DNA from: Deltaproteobacteria bacterium
Lineage (GTDB): Bacteria > Desulfobacterota > DSM-4660 > Desulfatiglandales > B25-G16
Assembly: GCA_018400255.1 (NCBI GenBank)
Contig: JAGYMO010000168.1
Location: 1-14,365, forward strand
Direction of reading: 5' to 3'
DNA length: 14,365 nt
This document shows positions 6,262-14,304 of this stretch, in pieces. A model generated the notes under the pieces. It was not told where the DNA came from and did not search any database. It worked only from the letters and a program-made list of their open reading frames with translations. How positions within the stretch are numbered: position 1 is the first letter of the stretch; the number at the start of each line of letters is the position of its first letter. Made by a program: the position numbers and the translations under genes.

Positions 6262-7608
6262 ATGAACCTGTCTTTTAATCCACCGCATATTTATACGGTC
6301 AGCTCCCTCACATCAGAGATTAAATCACTTATAGAAAATGGGTTTGATTTTATATGGGTCGAAGGCGAAATATCAAACTTTGCCAGCCCCGTGTCTGGCC
6401 ATTATTACATGAGCCTCAAGGATAAGAATGCTCAAATTAAGGCAGTAATGTTTAGGATGCAGGCCAATTACCTAAAATTTATTCCAGAAGACGGTATGAG
6501 GGTCATAGCACGGGGTAGAATAGGGGTGTATGAGCCTAGGGGGGAATACCAGATCATACTTGATTATGTGGAGCCGCTTGGGGTCGGTGAGCTGGCAGCC
6601 GCATATGAACAGACGAAAAAAAAGCTTGCCCTTGAAGGGGTCTTTGATGAGAAAAAAAAGAGGCCAATACCTTTTATGCCTAAAAAAATAGCAGTCATAA
6701 CGTCGCCTACAGGGGCTGCAATTAGGGATTTTTTGAGGATCTCTCTCAGAAGGATGCCAAATTTACATATTTTCATTGTTCCTGTCAGGGTCCAGGGTGA
6801 TGAGGCAGTGGGTGATATAGTAGAGGCATTGGAAATAGCAAACAGGGAATTAGATTTAGATGTCATAGTATTGACGAGGGGAGGGGGGTCATTCGAGGAT
6901 CTTTGGCCATTTAACAGGGAGGAGGTCGCTTACGCAATTAGACGATCGATATTCCCTGTTGTTTCTGCTGTAGGACATGAGATAGATATGACAATATCAG
7001 ATATGGCGTCAGACCTCAGGGCGCCTACGCCCTCAGGGGCGGCCGAATTAATTATTCCGCAGAAGGATAGTATAGAAAGAGAACTAAGCATTCTTTCATC
7101 AAGGCTTCAAACATCCTTTAATCACCAGGTGCGATTGATGAAGGACAGGATAAAGGACCTTTCTTCCCGCATTAAGGATCCAAGGCGACATCTTGCTGAT
7201 ACATGGCTGATGTTCGATGACGTATACAGCCGCTTGTATAAACTGGGTCAGGCATGTATCCATAAAAACCGCGTTGATTTAAAATCTTCCATGGACATGC
7301 TTATATCAAATAGCCCCATGCATTCCGTAAAGCTTGAGCGTCAAGAACTAGATTCTTTTAACCACTCTTTAGCCCAAGCAATTAAAAACAATCTATATAA
7401 AATGAATAGTAAGCTTGGTGCTATTGGAAACAATCTGGATTCATTAAACCCGTTGTCTATTCTGGATAGAGGATACAGCATTACCAGAAGGCTTCCTGAG
7501 ATGAACATTATAAAAAATGCCGAAGAGGTGAAAATCGGCGACAGCATTAATGTGCTGCTTGCAAAAGGCACCATAGAATGCACGGTAAAAAATACAATAA
7601 AAAATTAA
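6262..7608 (+). CDS. xseA: Exodeoxyribonuclease VII large subunit
   Basis: XseA with several copies of XseB degrades single-stranded DNA from both ends to oligonucleotides in the cytoplasm. The 448-residue product has the N-terminal OB-fold (about 10-105, with WVEGEISNFASPVSGHYY at 32-49) and the nuclease domain from about 125. That domain contains IAVITSPTGAAIRDF (143-157), RGGGSFEDLWPFN (206-218) and AVGHEIDMTISDMASDLRAP (236-255), all family hallmarks. The later part (about 265-400) is the charged helical region that binds XseB, and the end has the LDRGYSI motif. The ribosome-binding site is weak (GAG close to the ATG). The 214-bp gap upstream holds no convincing promoter or gene. The xseB gene is not adjacent but follows the next gene. 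Confidence 0.97.
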   Translation: MNLSFNPPHIYTVSSLTSEIKSLIENGFDFIWVEGEISNFASPVSGHYYMSLKDKNAQIKAVMFRMQANYLKFIPEDGMRVIARGRIGVYEPRGEYQIILDYVEPLGVGELAAAYEQTKKKLALEGVFDEKKKRPIPFMPKKIAVITSPTGAAIRDFLRISLRRMPNLHIFIVPVRVQGDEAVGDIVEALEIANRELDLDVIVLTRGGGSFEDLWPFNREEVAYAIRRSIFPVVSAVGHEIDMTISDMASDLRAPTPSGAAELIIPQKDSIERELSILSSRLQTSFNHQVRLMKDRIKDLSSRIKDPRRHLADTWLMFDDVYSRLYKLGQACIHKNRVDLKSSMDMLISNSPMHSVKLERQELDSFNHSLAQAIKNNLYKMNSKLGAIGNNLDSLNPLSILDRGYSITRRLPEMNIIKNAEEVKIGDSINVLLAKGTIECTVKNTIKN

Positions 7609-7680
7609 CTAATGCTTTAATAATACACTATAATATATTGAATTTTAAAGCTTTATAACATAAACATACGATACTTAACA

Positions 7681-7710
7681 TTCACTTTACACCTAAAAAT
7701 ACTGGATAAT
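7681..7710 (+). promoter_or_regulatory. Weak candidate promoter before the M23 peptidase gene
   Basis: TTCACT (7681-7686) and GATAAT (7705-7710) are separated by 18 bases in the very AT-rich 120-bp gap between xseA and the peptidase gene. The -10 matches consensus at five of six positions and the -35 at four. In sequence this AT-rich, such matches arise easily by chance. Confidence 0.3.
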
Positions 7711-7728
7711 AACACGGAAAATTGTGGC

Positions 7729-8607
7729 ATGCAGATTAGTGGAAAAAAATTGTATCTTTTTGCTTTATTGGTAGTGCTCATTCCCTTTTTAGCGGTTAAG
7801 CTCGCCCATTCAATCAGCAAAGATAGTATTATAGCACCGCAAGAGATAGGGCAGGGGGGCATTGGTCTTTTAAAAGTACGCAATAATAGTACGGATACTT
7901 TAGAAATACTATGGAATAAAAGAAATATCAGCCTTATACCTAGCGTTGACAATAATACTCACTTCGCATTTATCGGTGTCGATTTGACTTTAAAACCCGG
8001 CAGGTATAAGCTCAAAAAAACGGACGGGGTATACACAGAGACCAAAATTATCAGTGTTTACAAAAAGGATTATGGCATAAGACGTTTAAAAATTCCAAAA
8101 AGCATGGAGGCACTTGATAAAAAAATCCTTGATAGGGTAAGGAATGAGTCCCGCCGAATACAAAGGCTTTTTTTTGAATCCGATAAAAAACCATTATGGA
8201 AAGGAGCATGGATTAGGCCTGTAAATGGCCCTGTAGTTAGCCCATTTGGCCGCAGGAGCATTATAAACGGCATAGAACGTTCTCCACACTCAGGGGTTGA
8301 TCTTAAAGCCTTCAAAGGTGAGCCTGTTAAGGCAACAAACAATGGTGTAGTAGTATTGGTGGAAGAGTGTTTTTTTAGCGGCTTGAGTGTTATCATTGAA
8401 CATGGAGGCGGCATACAGAGCATGTATTTTCACTTAAGCAAGGCCCTTATAGATAGAGGTCAAACAGTAAAGAAGGGGGAAATTATTGGATTGTCCGGAT
8501 CTTCCGGGAGGGTTACCGGACCTCACCTTCATTTTGGTATACGGCTGGATAGGGCAAGGGTAAATCCTATACAATTAATTGATCTTAGCAGAGAAATAGG
8601 TGGCTGA
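7729..8607 (+). CDS. Membrane-anchored M23 family metallopeptidase
   Basis: The 292-residue protein has a charged start and one hydrophobic segment (about 8-25) without a lipobox cysteine. It is probably a signal anchor placing the rest outside the cytoplasmic membrane. Residues 35-115 form a beta-rich domain with PQEIGQGGIGLLKV, as seen in other M23 proteins of this kind. The peptidase domain (about 160-285) is complete. Its zinc ligands are H187 and D191 in PHSGVD and H268 in HLHFG, with H235 and H266 as the other active-site histidines. It should cut peptide cross-links in peptidoglycan, or regulate another hydrolase. The stop overlaps the xseB start (TGATG), so the two are translationally coupled, although their functions appear unrelated. 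No strong ribosome-binding site precedes the ATG. Confidence 0.9.
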   Translation: MQISGKKLYLFALLVVLIPFLAVKLAHSISKDSIIAPQEIGQGGIGLLKVRNNSTDTLEILWNKRNISLIPSVDNNTHFAFIGVDLTLKPGRYKLKKTDGVYTETKIISVYKKDYGIRRLKIPKSMEALDKKILDRVRNESRRIQRLFFESDKKPLWKGAWIRPVNGPVVSPFGRRSIINGIERSPHSGVDLKAFKGEPVKATNNGVVVLVEECFFSGLSVIIEHGGGIQSMYFHLSKALIDRGQTVKKGEIIGLSGSSGRVTGPHLHFGIRLDRARVNPIQLIDLSREIGG

Positions 8608-8852
8608 TGAAGGAAAAAAAATTTGAGGATGCAATGAGGGAGTTGGAAGATATTGTAAAACGTTTGGAGAGTGGTGATTTGCCCCTCGAGGACTCCATTA
8701 AGACCTTTGAGCAGGGAATTTCCTTATCTAAGTATTGCTTTAATAAGCTTGAGGAGGCAGAAAAGAGGGTTTCTATGCTGGTAAAGGATGGGGTCAGAAT
8801 AAAACAAGAGCCATTTGATCTGAAGGATGATGAAGATGACGCAAAGGATTGA
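8607..8852 (+). CDS. xseB: Exodeoxyribonuclease VII small subunit
   Basis: The 81-residue helical protein matches XseB in length and sequence: FEDAMRELEDIVKRLESGDL (5-24) and PLEDSIKTFEQGISLSKYC, then an acidic tail. XseB binds the helical region of XseA and is needed for stable exonuclease VII. Its ATG shares one base with the TGA of the M23 gene (TGATG), with AGGTGG just upstream inside that gene. The end overlaps the start of ispA. Confidence 0.95.
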   Translation: MKEKKFEDAMRELEDIVKRLESGDLPLEDSIKTFEQGISLSKYCFNKLEEAEKRVSMLVKDGVRIKQEPFDLKDDEDDAKD

Positions 8853-9732
8853 AAGATACCTCGATGAAAAAAAATCATGTGTAGAAAACACCCTTAAGGA
8901 GTTAATGCCAGAGCCGTCCGGGCTTGCAGCAGATGTTATCAAGGCAATGAACTATACACTATTCTCGGGTGGAAAAAGAATTAGACCAATTCTGTGCATA
9001 GCAGGTGCCGAAGCCGTCCATGGAGACGCAGACAATTTAGTGCGGTTTGCCTGCTCACTTGAGTTTATCCATTCATACTCGCTTATCCATGATGACCTTC
9101 CCATAGTAGACAATGATGATTTCAGAAGGGGGCGGCCAACAAACCATAAGGTATTCGGAGAGGCTATGGCACTACTTGCGGGTGACGGGCTTTTAACTAT
9201 GGCATTCAATGTTATCGCGCGATTCGGGATAGAAAAGGGTATCGGCAATACAGAGATGCTCAGGGTAATTGATATGATAGGCTACGCCTCTGGATACCAG
9301 GGTATGGTAGGTGGACAGGCAGTTGATATAAGCTATGAAGGAAAGGATCCGGACCCGAATGTTGTTAATTTTATACATACTCATAAAACCGGAGCGCTGA
9401 TAGCGGCATCAGTTACGACAGGCGCAATTTTAGGCGGAGGCAATGAGGATGAGATAAACTCTCTAAACCAATATGGTCAAAATATAGGGCTGGCATTTCA
9501 AATTGCTGACGATATTTTGAACGTAGAGGGTGAAAAAAACATTACAGGCAAGGAGGTAGGAAGTGACGCCTCGAGGGGGAAAATTACCTACCCGTATGTT
9601 TTTGGGATAGAGGAGTCTAAAAAAATCCAACGTGGGTTAATTGACAGGGCAATTAATGAAATAGCAGTTTTCAGCAACAGTGCATGGCCCCTGAGAGATT
9701 TAGCCCGTTACATTATTGAAAGGGATAAATAA
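8836..9732 (+). CDS. ispA: Short-chain polyprenyl diphosphate synthase (farnesyl/geranyl type)
   Basis: This enzyme extends dimethylallyl diphosphate with isopentenyl diphosphate to C10-C15 products for quinone, carrier-lipid and other isoprenoid synthesis. With the start used here the product has 298 residues. The first aspartate-rich motif is DDLPIVD (86-92) in HSYSLIHDDLPIVDNDDFRRGRPT. The second is DDILN (225-229), with asparagine in place of the last aspartate, a variant I have seen in related bacteria. GGKRIRP (45-51) is the diphosphate-binding block, and the tyrosine five residues before the first motif fits a short product. In-frame ATGs occur at 8827, 8830 and 8836. AAGGA at 8823-8827 is correctly spaced only for 8836, so that start is preferred. 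It overlaps xseB by 17 bases; dxs follows. Confidence 0.93.
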   Translation: MTQRIERYLDEKKSCVENTLKELMPEPSGLAADVIKAMNYTLFSGGKRIRPILCIAGAEAVHGDADNLVRFACSLEFIHSYSLIHDDLPIVDNDDFRRGRPTNHKVFGEAMALLAGDGLLTMAFNVIARFGIEKGIGNTEMLRVIDMIGYASGYQGMVGGQAVDISYEGKDPDPNVVNFIHTHKTGALIAASVTTGAILGGGNEDEINSLNQYGQNIGLAFQIADDILNVEGEKNITGKEVGSDASRGKITYPYVFGIEESKKIQRGLIDRAINEIAVFSNSAWPLRDLARYIIERDK

Positions 9733-9825
9733 GGAAATCTTCGGATTTACTATGGTCAACACTAAGTGGTCGTATCATACCATTGTAGAAAGAGGATGAC
9801 TTGAACGAACTAAAGGATAATAACA

Positions 9826-11715
9826 ATGCAAAATTTTTCAGAAACTATTCTTGAAGGTATAAACAGCCCTGCCGATTTAAAACGCCTGGGCTTTGATGAA
9901 TTAAATCAACTGGCAGCTGAGATAAGAAAACTTATGATAGAGACAGTGTCTAAAAATGGCGGCCATTTGGCCCCAAGCTTAGGTGTGGTAGAGCTGACTA
10001 TTGCCTTGCACTATGTATTTGATACGCCGGAAGATAAGATAATATGGGATGTTGGTCACCAATCCTATGCGCATAAGATTATTACAGGTAGGAGAAATCA
10101 ATTTCATACATTAAGAATGCATGATGGCATAAGTGGGTTTCCGAAGAGAGAAGAAAGCCCTTATGATACATTTAATACAGGGCATTCCGGGACTTCCATA
10201 TCGGCTGGTCTTGGAATAGCGACCGCAAAATCTATAGTTAAGGATAAAAAAAAGACTATTGCGGTTATTGGTGATGGGGCTATGACTACCGGGATGTCAT
10301 TTGAGGGGCTCAATCAAACCGGTCACGCAGAGAAGGATTTAGTGGTTGTCTTAAATGACAATGAGATGTCAATAGCCAAAAACGTTGGCGCCTTGTCTTC
10401 CTTTGTAAGTAGAAAAATTTACGAGCCGAGGCTGGTTAATTTTAAAAAAAGATTTGAAACTGTCATTAGCTCCATTCCGGGTTTAGGAGAAAATATATTA
10501 AATGTTTTAAGGAGGAGCGAGGATTCCTTGATTGGCCTTTTGACCCCCGGAATGCTCTTTGAGGCCTTTAGATTTAGATATATAGGCCCAATTAAGGGCC
10601 ATGACATTAAGCTTCTAATTAATACCTTTAAGGATGTCGCTAAGTTGGAAGGACCTGTACTTGTGCATGTAATGACCACTAAAGGGAAGGGTTACGACCC
10701 CGCTGAAAAAGATCCTTCATTATTCCACGGAATAGGGCCCTTTGACATGGAAACAGGTCAGTCCAAAAAAAAGTCTTCTCAAGACCCCCCTACCTATACT
10801 GAGATATTCGGCAGCACAATGGTAGATTTAGGTTCAAAGGATAAGAAAATTTTTGCCATCACTGCTGCTATGCCTGATGGGACAGGATTAACAGCTTTTT
10901 CCAAGGCATACCCAGATCGCTTTATTGATGTAGGTATTGCTGAACAACATGCTGTAACATTTGCGGCAGGAATGGCCACAGAGGGAATTAAACCCGTTGT
11001 AGCTATTTATTCCACCTTTCTACAACGTTCCCTGGATCAGATAATACATGACGTTTGTCTTCCTAATTTACATGTTATCTTTGCCCTGGACAGGGGCGGC
11101 ATAGTAGGTGATGACGGCTCAACACATCATGGGCTATTTGATTTTTCATATTTACGAGGCATACCAAATATGACAATTATGGCCCCAAAGGATGAAAATG
11201 AATTGAGAAACATGCTATTTACCGCCATTAATCATAGTGGTCCTATTGCCATTAGATATCCCAGGGGAAAGGCTGTTGGTGTTCCCATTAATAATGAATA
11301 CACAAAGATACCGATAGGCGAGGCGGAAGTTTTAACCACAGGAAAGGATATTTTGATACTGGCTATTGGAAGCAGGGTTCAACCTGCATTAGAGGCCTCT
11401 AAGGAAATTGAAGAAGCAGGCTTTTCCGCCTCTGTTGTAAATTGTAGGTTTGTAAAGCCTTTAGATACCCGCTTATGTGATATGGCGGAAAACACGGGAA
11501 AAGTTTTAATTGTAGAGGAGAATACACGCTACGGCGGGTTTGGCAGCGCTGTCCTGGAGCTTTTTGCCGATTATGGCATTTTTGGCGTGAAAATAAAACG
11601 ACTGGCTCTTCCAGATTTATTTATTGAACATGGTCCTCAAGAATTGTTGAGGGAAAAATACGGCATCGGCAGAGCGGATATCGCCAGAGAGGCAATAGAG
11701 TTGTGTAAGGCATAA
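9826..11715 (+). CDS. dxs: 1-Deoxy-D-xylulose-5-phosphate synthase
   Basis: Dxs joins pyruvate and glyceraldehyde 3-phosphate, releasing CO2, in the first step of the MEP isoprenoid pathway; the product also feeds thiamine and pyridoxal synthesis. The 629 residues are full length. Signatures include GGHLAPSLG (45-53), WDVGHQSYAHK (74-84), the thiamine-diphosphate motif GDGAMTTG (149-156) ending in LNDNEMSI (176-183), FRYIGPIKGHD (250-260) and GIAEQHAVTFAAGMA (370-384), where E373 activates the cofactor. The ATG follows AAAGGA. The 93-bp gap after ispA contains a small AAATC-TTCG-GATTT hairpin (9735-9748) but no clear promoter, so co-transcription with ispA is likely. It converges on argC with no strong terminator seen in the 66-bp gap. 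Confidence 0.97.
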   Translation: MQNFSETILEGINSPADLKRLGFDELNQLAAEIRKLMIETVSKNGGHLAPSLGVVELTIALHYVFDTPEDKIIWDVGHQSYAHKIITGRRNQFHTLRMHDGISGFPKREESPYDTFNTGHSGTSISAGLGIATAKSIVKDKKKTIAVIGDGAMTTGMSFEGLNQTGHAEKDLVVVLNDNEMSIAKNVGALSSFVSRKIYEPRLVNFKKRFETVISSIPGLGENILNVLRRSEDSLIGLLTPGMLFEAFRFRYIGPIKGHDIKLLINTFKDVAKLEGPVLVHVMTTKGKGYDPAEKDPSLFHGIGPFDMETGQSKKKSSQDPPTYTEIFGSTMVDLGSKDKKIFAITAAMPDGTGLTAFSKAYPDRFIDVGIAEQHAVTFAAGMATEGIKPVVAIYSTFLQRSLDQIIHDVCLPNLHVIFALDRGGIVGDDGSTHHGLFDFSYLRGIPNMTIMAPKDENELRNMLFTAINHSGPIAIRYPRGKAVGVPINNEYTKIPIGEAEVLTTGKDILILAIGSRVQPALEASKEIEEAGFSASVVNCRFVKPLDTRLCDMAENTGKVLIVEENTRYGGFGSAVLELFADYGIFGVKIKRLALPDLFIEHGPQELLREKYGIGRADIAREAIELCKA

Positions 11716-11781
11716 TTAAGGCTGGACCTTATATGAAATAGAATTCGGTTATCAGTCAAAATAGTTGCTTTACCCTGTAAA

Positions 11782-12849
11782 TTATGGAAAATTTCCAGGG
11801 TGCTTAAGCCCGGTCGTCTCGTCAATGCCCATCATAATATTCATATTTTGCAAGGCATTGCCGGCCTGACCCTTAACTAAATTATCTATTAGGCTAATAA
11901 TAATTAGTTTTCCCGTCCTCAAATCAATGGTAAGTAAAATATTGCAATAGTTGCTACCCCTCACATCCGTTGAAATTAGTGTTTCCCCATGGCTGTATAT
12001 TCGAATAAAGGGCTCATTTTTATACATTTGACAGTATGTATCCCTTACAATTTCCATGGTCACCCCCGGCAGTAGCTTTGCATAGATAGTAGACAGAATG
12101 CCCCTGCTCAAAGGGACAACATGGGGCGTAAATGTTACATTAATTTCCTTGCCGCATAAGCCACTTAACTCTTGCTCGATTTCGTATACATGCTGATGAC
12201 CGGAAATCTTGTATGCATTCATGGCCTCATATCTTGCAGGGAAATGAAAGGTGGGTGAGGGCTTCTTGCCGGCTCCCGAGACACCGGTTTTTGCATCAAA
12301 TATTATATCATTTCTATCTATAAGATTAAATTTCACAGCCGGTGCTATACCGAGAATACAGCTTGTGGCAAAACACCCGGGATTACCAACAAGTTTTCTG
12401 TTTGCTATTTCCTCTCTGTGTAATTCAGGCATGCCGTAAACAGTTGTTGAAAGAAGCTCCGGGTCAGAATGCTCGCCTGTCTTTCCAATTCTGAGTGCAT
12501 ACGACGCATAGCTATCCCTGCTGTTAAATCTAAAGTCGCCGCTATAGTCGATTACCTTAATGCCTTTTTCCAGCCATTTTCGGGCATCTCTCTGGCCAAC
12601 GCCATCCGGGGTGGCATAGAAGACAATATCAAAATCATCTGGGCATTTAGGGTCTGAGGGATCATATACAGGGAGGTCGCAAAACCCTCTCAGGTGAGGA
12701 TATACTGTGCTTATGGGGTTGTTTACATCCTGTTTTGCCATTAAAGCGGCTATGTTTACGTACGGGTGGCCTATCAAGAGTTCAATCAAGCCTACACCTC
12801 CATAGCCTGTAGCACCTATAAGACCTACCTTTATTGTATCTTTTTTCAT
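11782..12849 (-). CDS. argC: N-acetyl-gamma-glutamyl-phosphate reductase
   Basis: ArgC reduces N-acetylglutamyl phosphate to N-acetylglutamate semialdehyde with NADPH, the third step of arginine synthesis. The 355-residue length is typical. The Rossmann motif is GLIGATGYGGVGLIELL (9-25). The catalytic cysteine is C159 in VGNPGCFATS (154-163). GVSGAGKKPS (189-198), YKISGHQHVYEIEQEL (213-228) and PHVVPLSRGILSTIY carry other conserved positions, including the substrate-binding histidine. The ATG overlaps the stop of the upstream gene (ATGA), and CAGGG about 8 bases before it can serve as ribosome-binding site. It is the last gene of a three-gene minus-strand operon whose other members are not arginine genes. 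No ARG-box-like operator was recognised. Confidence 0.97.
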   Translation of the reverse strand: MKKDTIKVGLIGATGYGGVGLIELLIGHPYVNIAALMAKQDVNNPISTVYPHLRGFCDLPVYDPSDPKCPDDFDIVFYATPDGVGQRDARKWLEKGIKVIDYSGDFRFNSRDSYASYALRIGKTGEHSDPELLSTTVYGMPELHREEIANRKLVGNPGCFATSCILGIAPAVKFNLIDRNDIIFDAKTGVSGAGKKPSPTFHFPARYEAMNAYKISGHQHVYEIEQELSGLCGKEINVTFTPHVVPLSRGILSTIYAKLLPGVTMEIVRDTYCQMYKNEPFIRIYSHGETLISTDVRGSNYCNILLTIDLRTGKLIIISLIDNLVKGQAGNALQNMNIMMGIDETTGLKHPGNFP

Positions 12850-13586
12850 TTATTAACCCTGGGCAGATGCTCATAATGACTCTTTACAATGTCGCTACAA
12901 GCTCTAAATATATTACCCTTTATCTTTCTATTTGTCACATATAAATCTGAGAGCATAGATCGTATCTGCGCTCTTTTTGATGTTTTTGCCGTAGGGCATC
13001 CACTCTCTATGTTAGGAAAACCCATTTCAAGGGCGTATTTTTTAATTGTGGAATCGCTTAAGAAAAAAAAGGGTCGTATTAATGTAAGACTTCCATGAAA
13101 TAACTCCTGTACTGGTTGTATTGTATCTATAGATCCTGAAAAAAGAAGGTTCAAAAAAAATGTCTCAATAAAATCATCTTTTTGATGCCCAAATGCCACC
13201 TTATTACATTCAAGTTCTGCCGCTTTTTCAAAGATTGATTTTCTCCTTAACCGTGAACAGAAAAAGCAAGGGTTTTCACTATTTTCTTTTGTATGAGCCC
13301 TTTGTCCAAATTTGCTCGTAATAACGTGGTAATTAAAGTCACTTTTTATAAAAAATTCGCTTATATATTTGGACGTGTCAGTTCCGAAGCCCAGGTCTAT
13401 ATGAACCGCAAAAATCTCATATGAGATCGGTACTCTTTTAAGTCTTTCCCTGAGCAGCCATAATAGCGATATACTGTCTTGACCACCTGACACGGCTACC
13501 AATATTCTATCACCATCTTTTATCATATTGAAGGTGTTGATCGCCTTGCCCATAAGGCGCTTCATTTCTTGTGCCGCATAGCTCAA
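12846..13586 (-). CDS. ttcA: TtcA-like tRNA 2-thiocytidine synthetase (PP-loop)
   Basis: The 246-residue protein is a PP-loop ATPase with SGGQDS (33-38). It has the TtcA cysteine set: C107 and C110 in PCFFCSRLRR and C197 in SGCPT. In TtcA these three hold a [4Fe-4S] cluster used to thiolate cytidine 32 of certain tRNAs. FGHQKDDFIETFFLN (132-146) is also typical. The third PP-loop residue is Q where K is common. It is somewhat shorter than E. coli TtcA (about 310), and the family includes TtuA-like enzymes, so the exact tRNA position is inferred. The longest frame begins at TTG 13586, overlapping the yggS stop (TTGA). An in-frame ATG at 13565 would remove 7 residues and is an alternative start. 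The stop overlaps argC (ATGA). Confidence 0.85.
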   Translation of the reverse strand: MSYAAQEMKRLMGKAINTFNMIKDGDRILVAVSGGQDSISLLWLLRERLKRVPISYEIFAVHIDLGFGTDTSKYISEFFIKSDFNYHVITSKFGQRAHTKENSENPCFFCSRLRRKSIFEKAAELECNKVAFGHQKDDFIETFFLNLLFSGSIDTIQPVQELFHGSLTLIRPFFFLSDSTIKKYALEMGFPNIESGCPTAKTSKRAQIRSMLSDLYVTNRKIKGNIFRACSDIVKSHYEHLPRVNK

Positions 13587-14254
13587 TGATCGTCCATTTC
13601 TCTTTCGCCAAATATTTTGGTTCCTATTCTTACGACATTTGAACCTTCCTCTATGGCAATCTTGTAAGAATTGGTCATTCCCATGGAAAGATATTTCATC
13701 TCTACGTTGGTCAAAGAGAGGGCTTTTACCTGATCAAATAGTTCCCTTGTCTTTTTAAAGTAGGGGCGGGAATCCTCCGGATCTCCGAATCGTGGCCCCA
13801 TTGTCATAAGACCCATAATCTTTATATGTTTAAGGACCGATATCTCTCTTATTATATCTATCAAATTGCCTGGCAATGCACCGGTTTTTTGGTTTTCCTC
13901 GCCGCTATTAACCTCAATTAATATGGGCATAATCTTATTTTTTGTCTTACAATGCTTATCTATCTCTTTTGCAAGCCTAAAGGAATCAACAGATTCAATC
14001 ATATCAAAAAGGTCAATAGCCTTTTTTACCTTATTTCTCTGAAGGTGCCCAATAAAATGCCATTCAGCCTTTTCGGTTACATCATAAAAGGTATCTGTTG
14101 TATCCTGAAGGTAATTTTCCCCTATAAGTGTGATACCTGCCTTGATTGCTTCAGAGATCTCCCTTGCTGTCCTGGTTTTAGCAGCGGCTAACAAACTTAC
14201 CCCCTCGGGTAGCTCATTTAAAATGAGTTCTATATTTTCTTTTATGCTTGCCAT
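13583..14254 (-). CDS. yggS: YggS/PLPBP family pyridoxal phosphate homeostasis protein
   Basis: The 223-residue product is a single alanine-racemase-like TIM barrel without the second domain of a racemase. It binds PLP and helps balance B6 vitamers and amino-acid pools; no catalysis is established. K26 in LLAAAKTRTA is the PLP lysine. GENYLQD (45-51), EWHFIGHLQRNKVK (64-77) and the C-terminal LSMGMTNSYKIAIEEGSNVV followed by RIGTKIFGER are the family signatures. The ATG follows AAGGA at good spacing. It heads the yggS-ttcA-argC operon. The DNA about 50 bp upstream changes composition sharply and may be an insertion-sequence end, in which case the native promoter could be displaced. A TACCC/GGGTA inverted repeat lies in the leader (14273-14290). 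Confidence 0.95.
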   Translation of the reverse strand: MASIKENIELILNELPEGVSLLAAAKTRTAREISEAIKAGITLIGENYLQDTTDTFYDVTEKAEWHFIGHLQRNKVKKAIDLFDMIESVDSFRLAKEIDKHCKTKNKIMPILIEVNSGEENQKTGALPGNLIDIIREISVLKHIKIMGLMTMGPRFGDPEDSRPYFKKTRELFDQVKALSLTNVEMKYLSMGMTNSYKIAIEEGSNVVRIGTKIFGEREMDDH

Positions 14255-14304
14255 TTTAAGATCCTTGAATTTACCCTATTGTTTGGGTAGTTAGAAAATT
14301 ATTT

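Noticed and set aside
8827..8835. ispA start at the first in-frame ATG (8827)
   Set aside because: The only Shine-Dalgarno match overlaps this codon; it is well placed for the ATG at 8836.
11716..11781. Terminator between dxs and argC
   Set aside because: Only a 5-bp TAAGG/CCTTA hairpin without a U tract was found, too weak to call.
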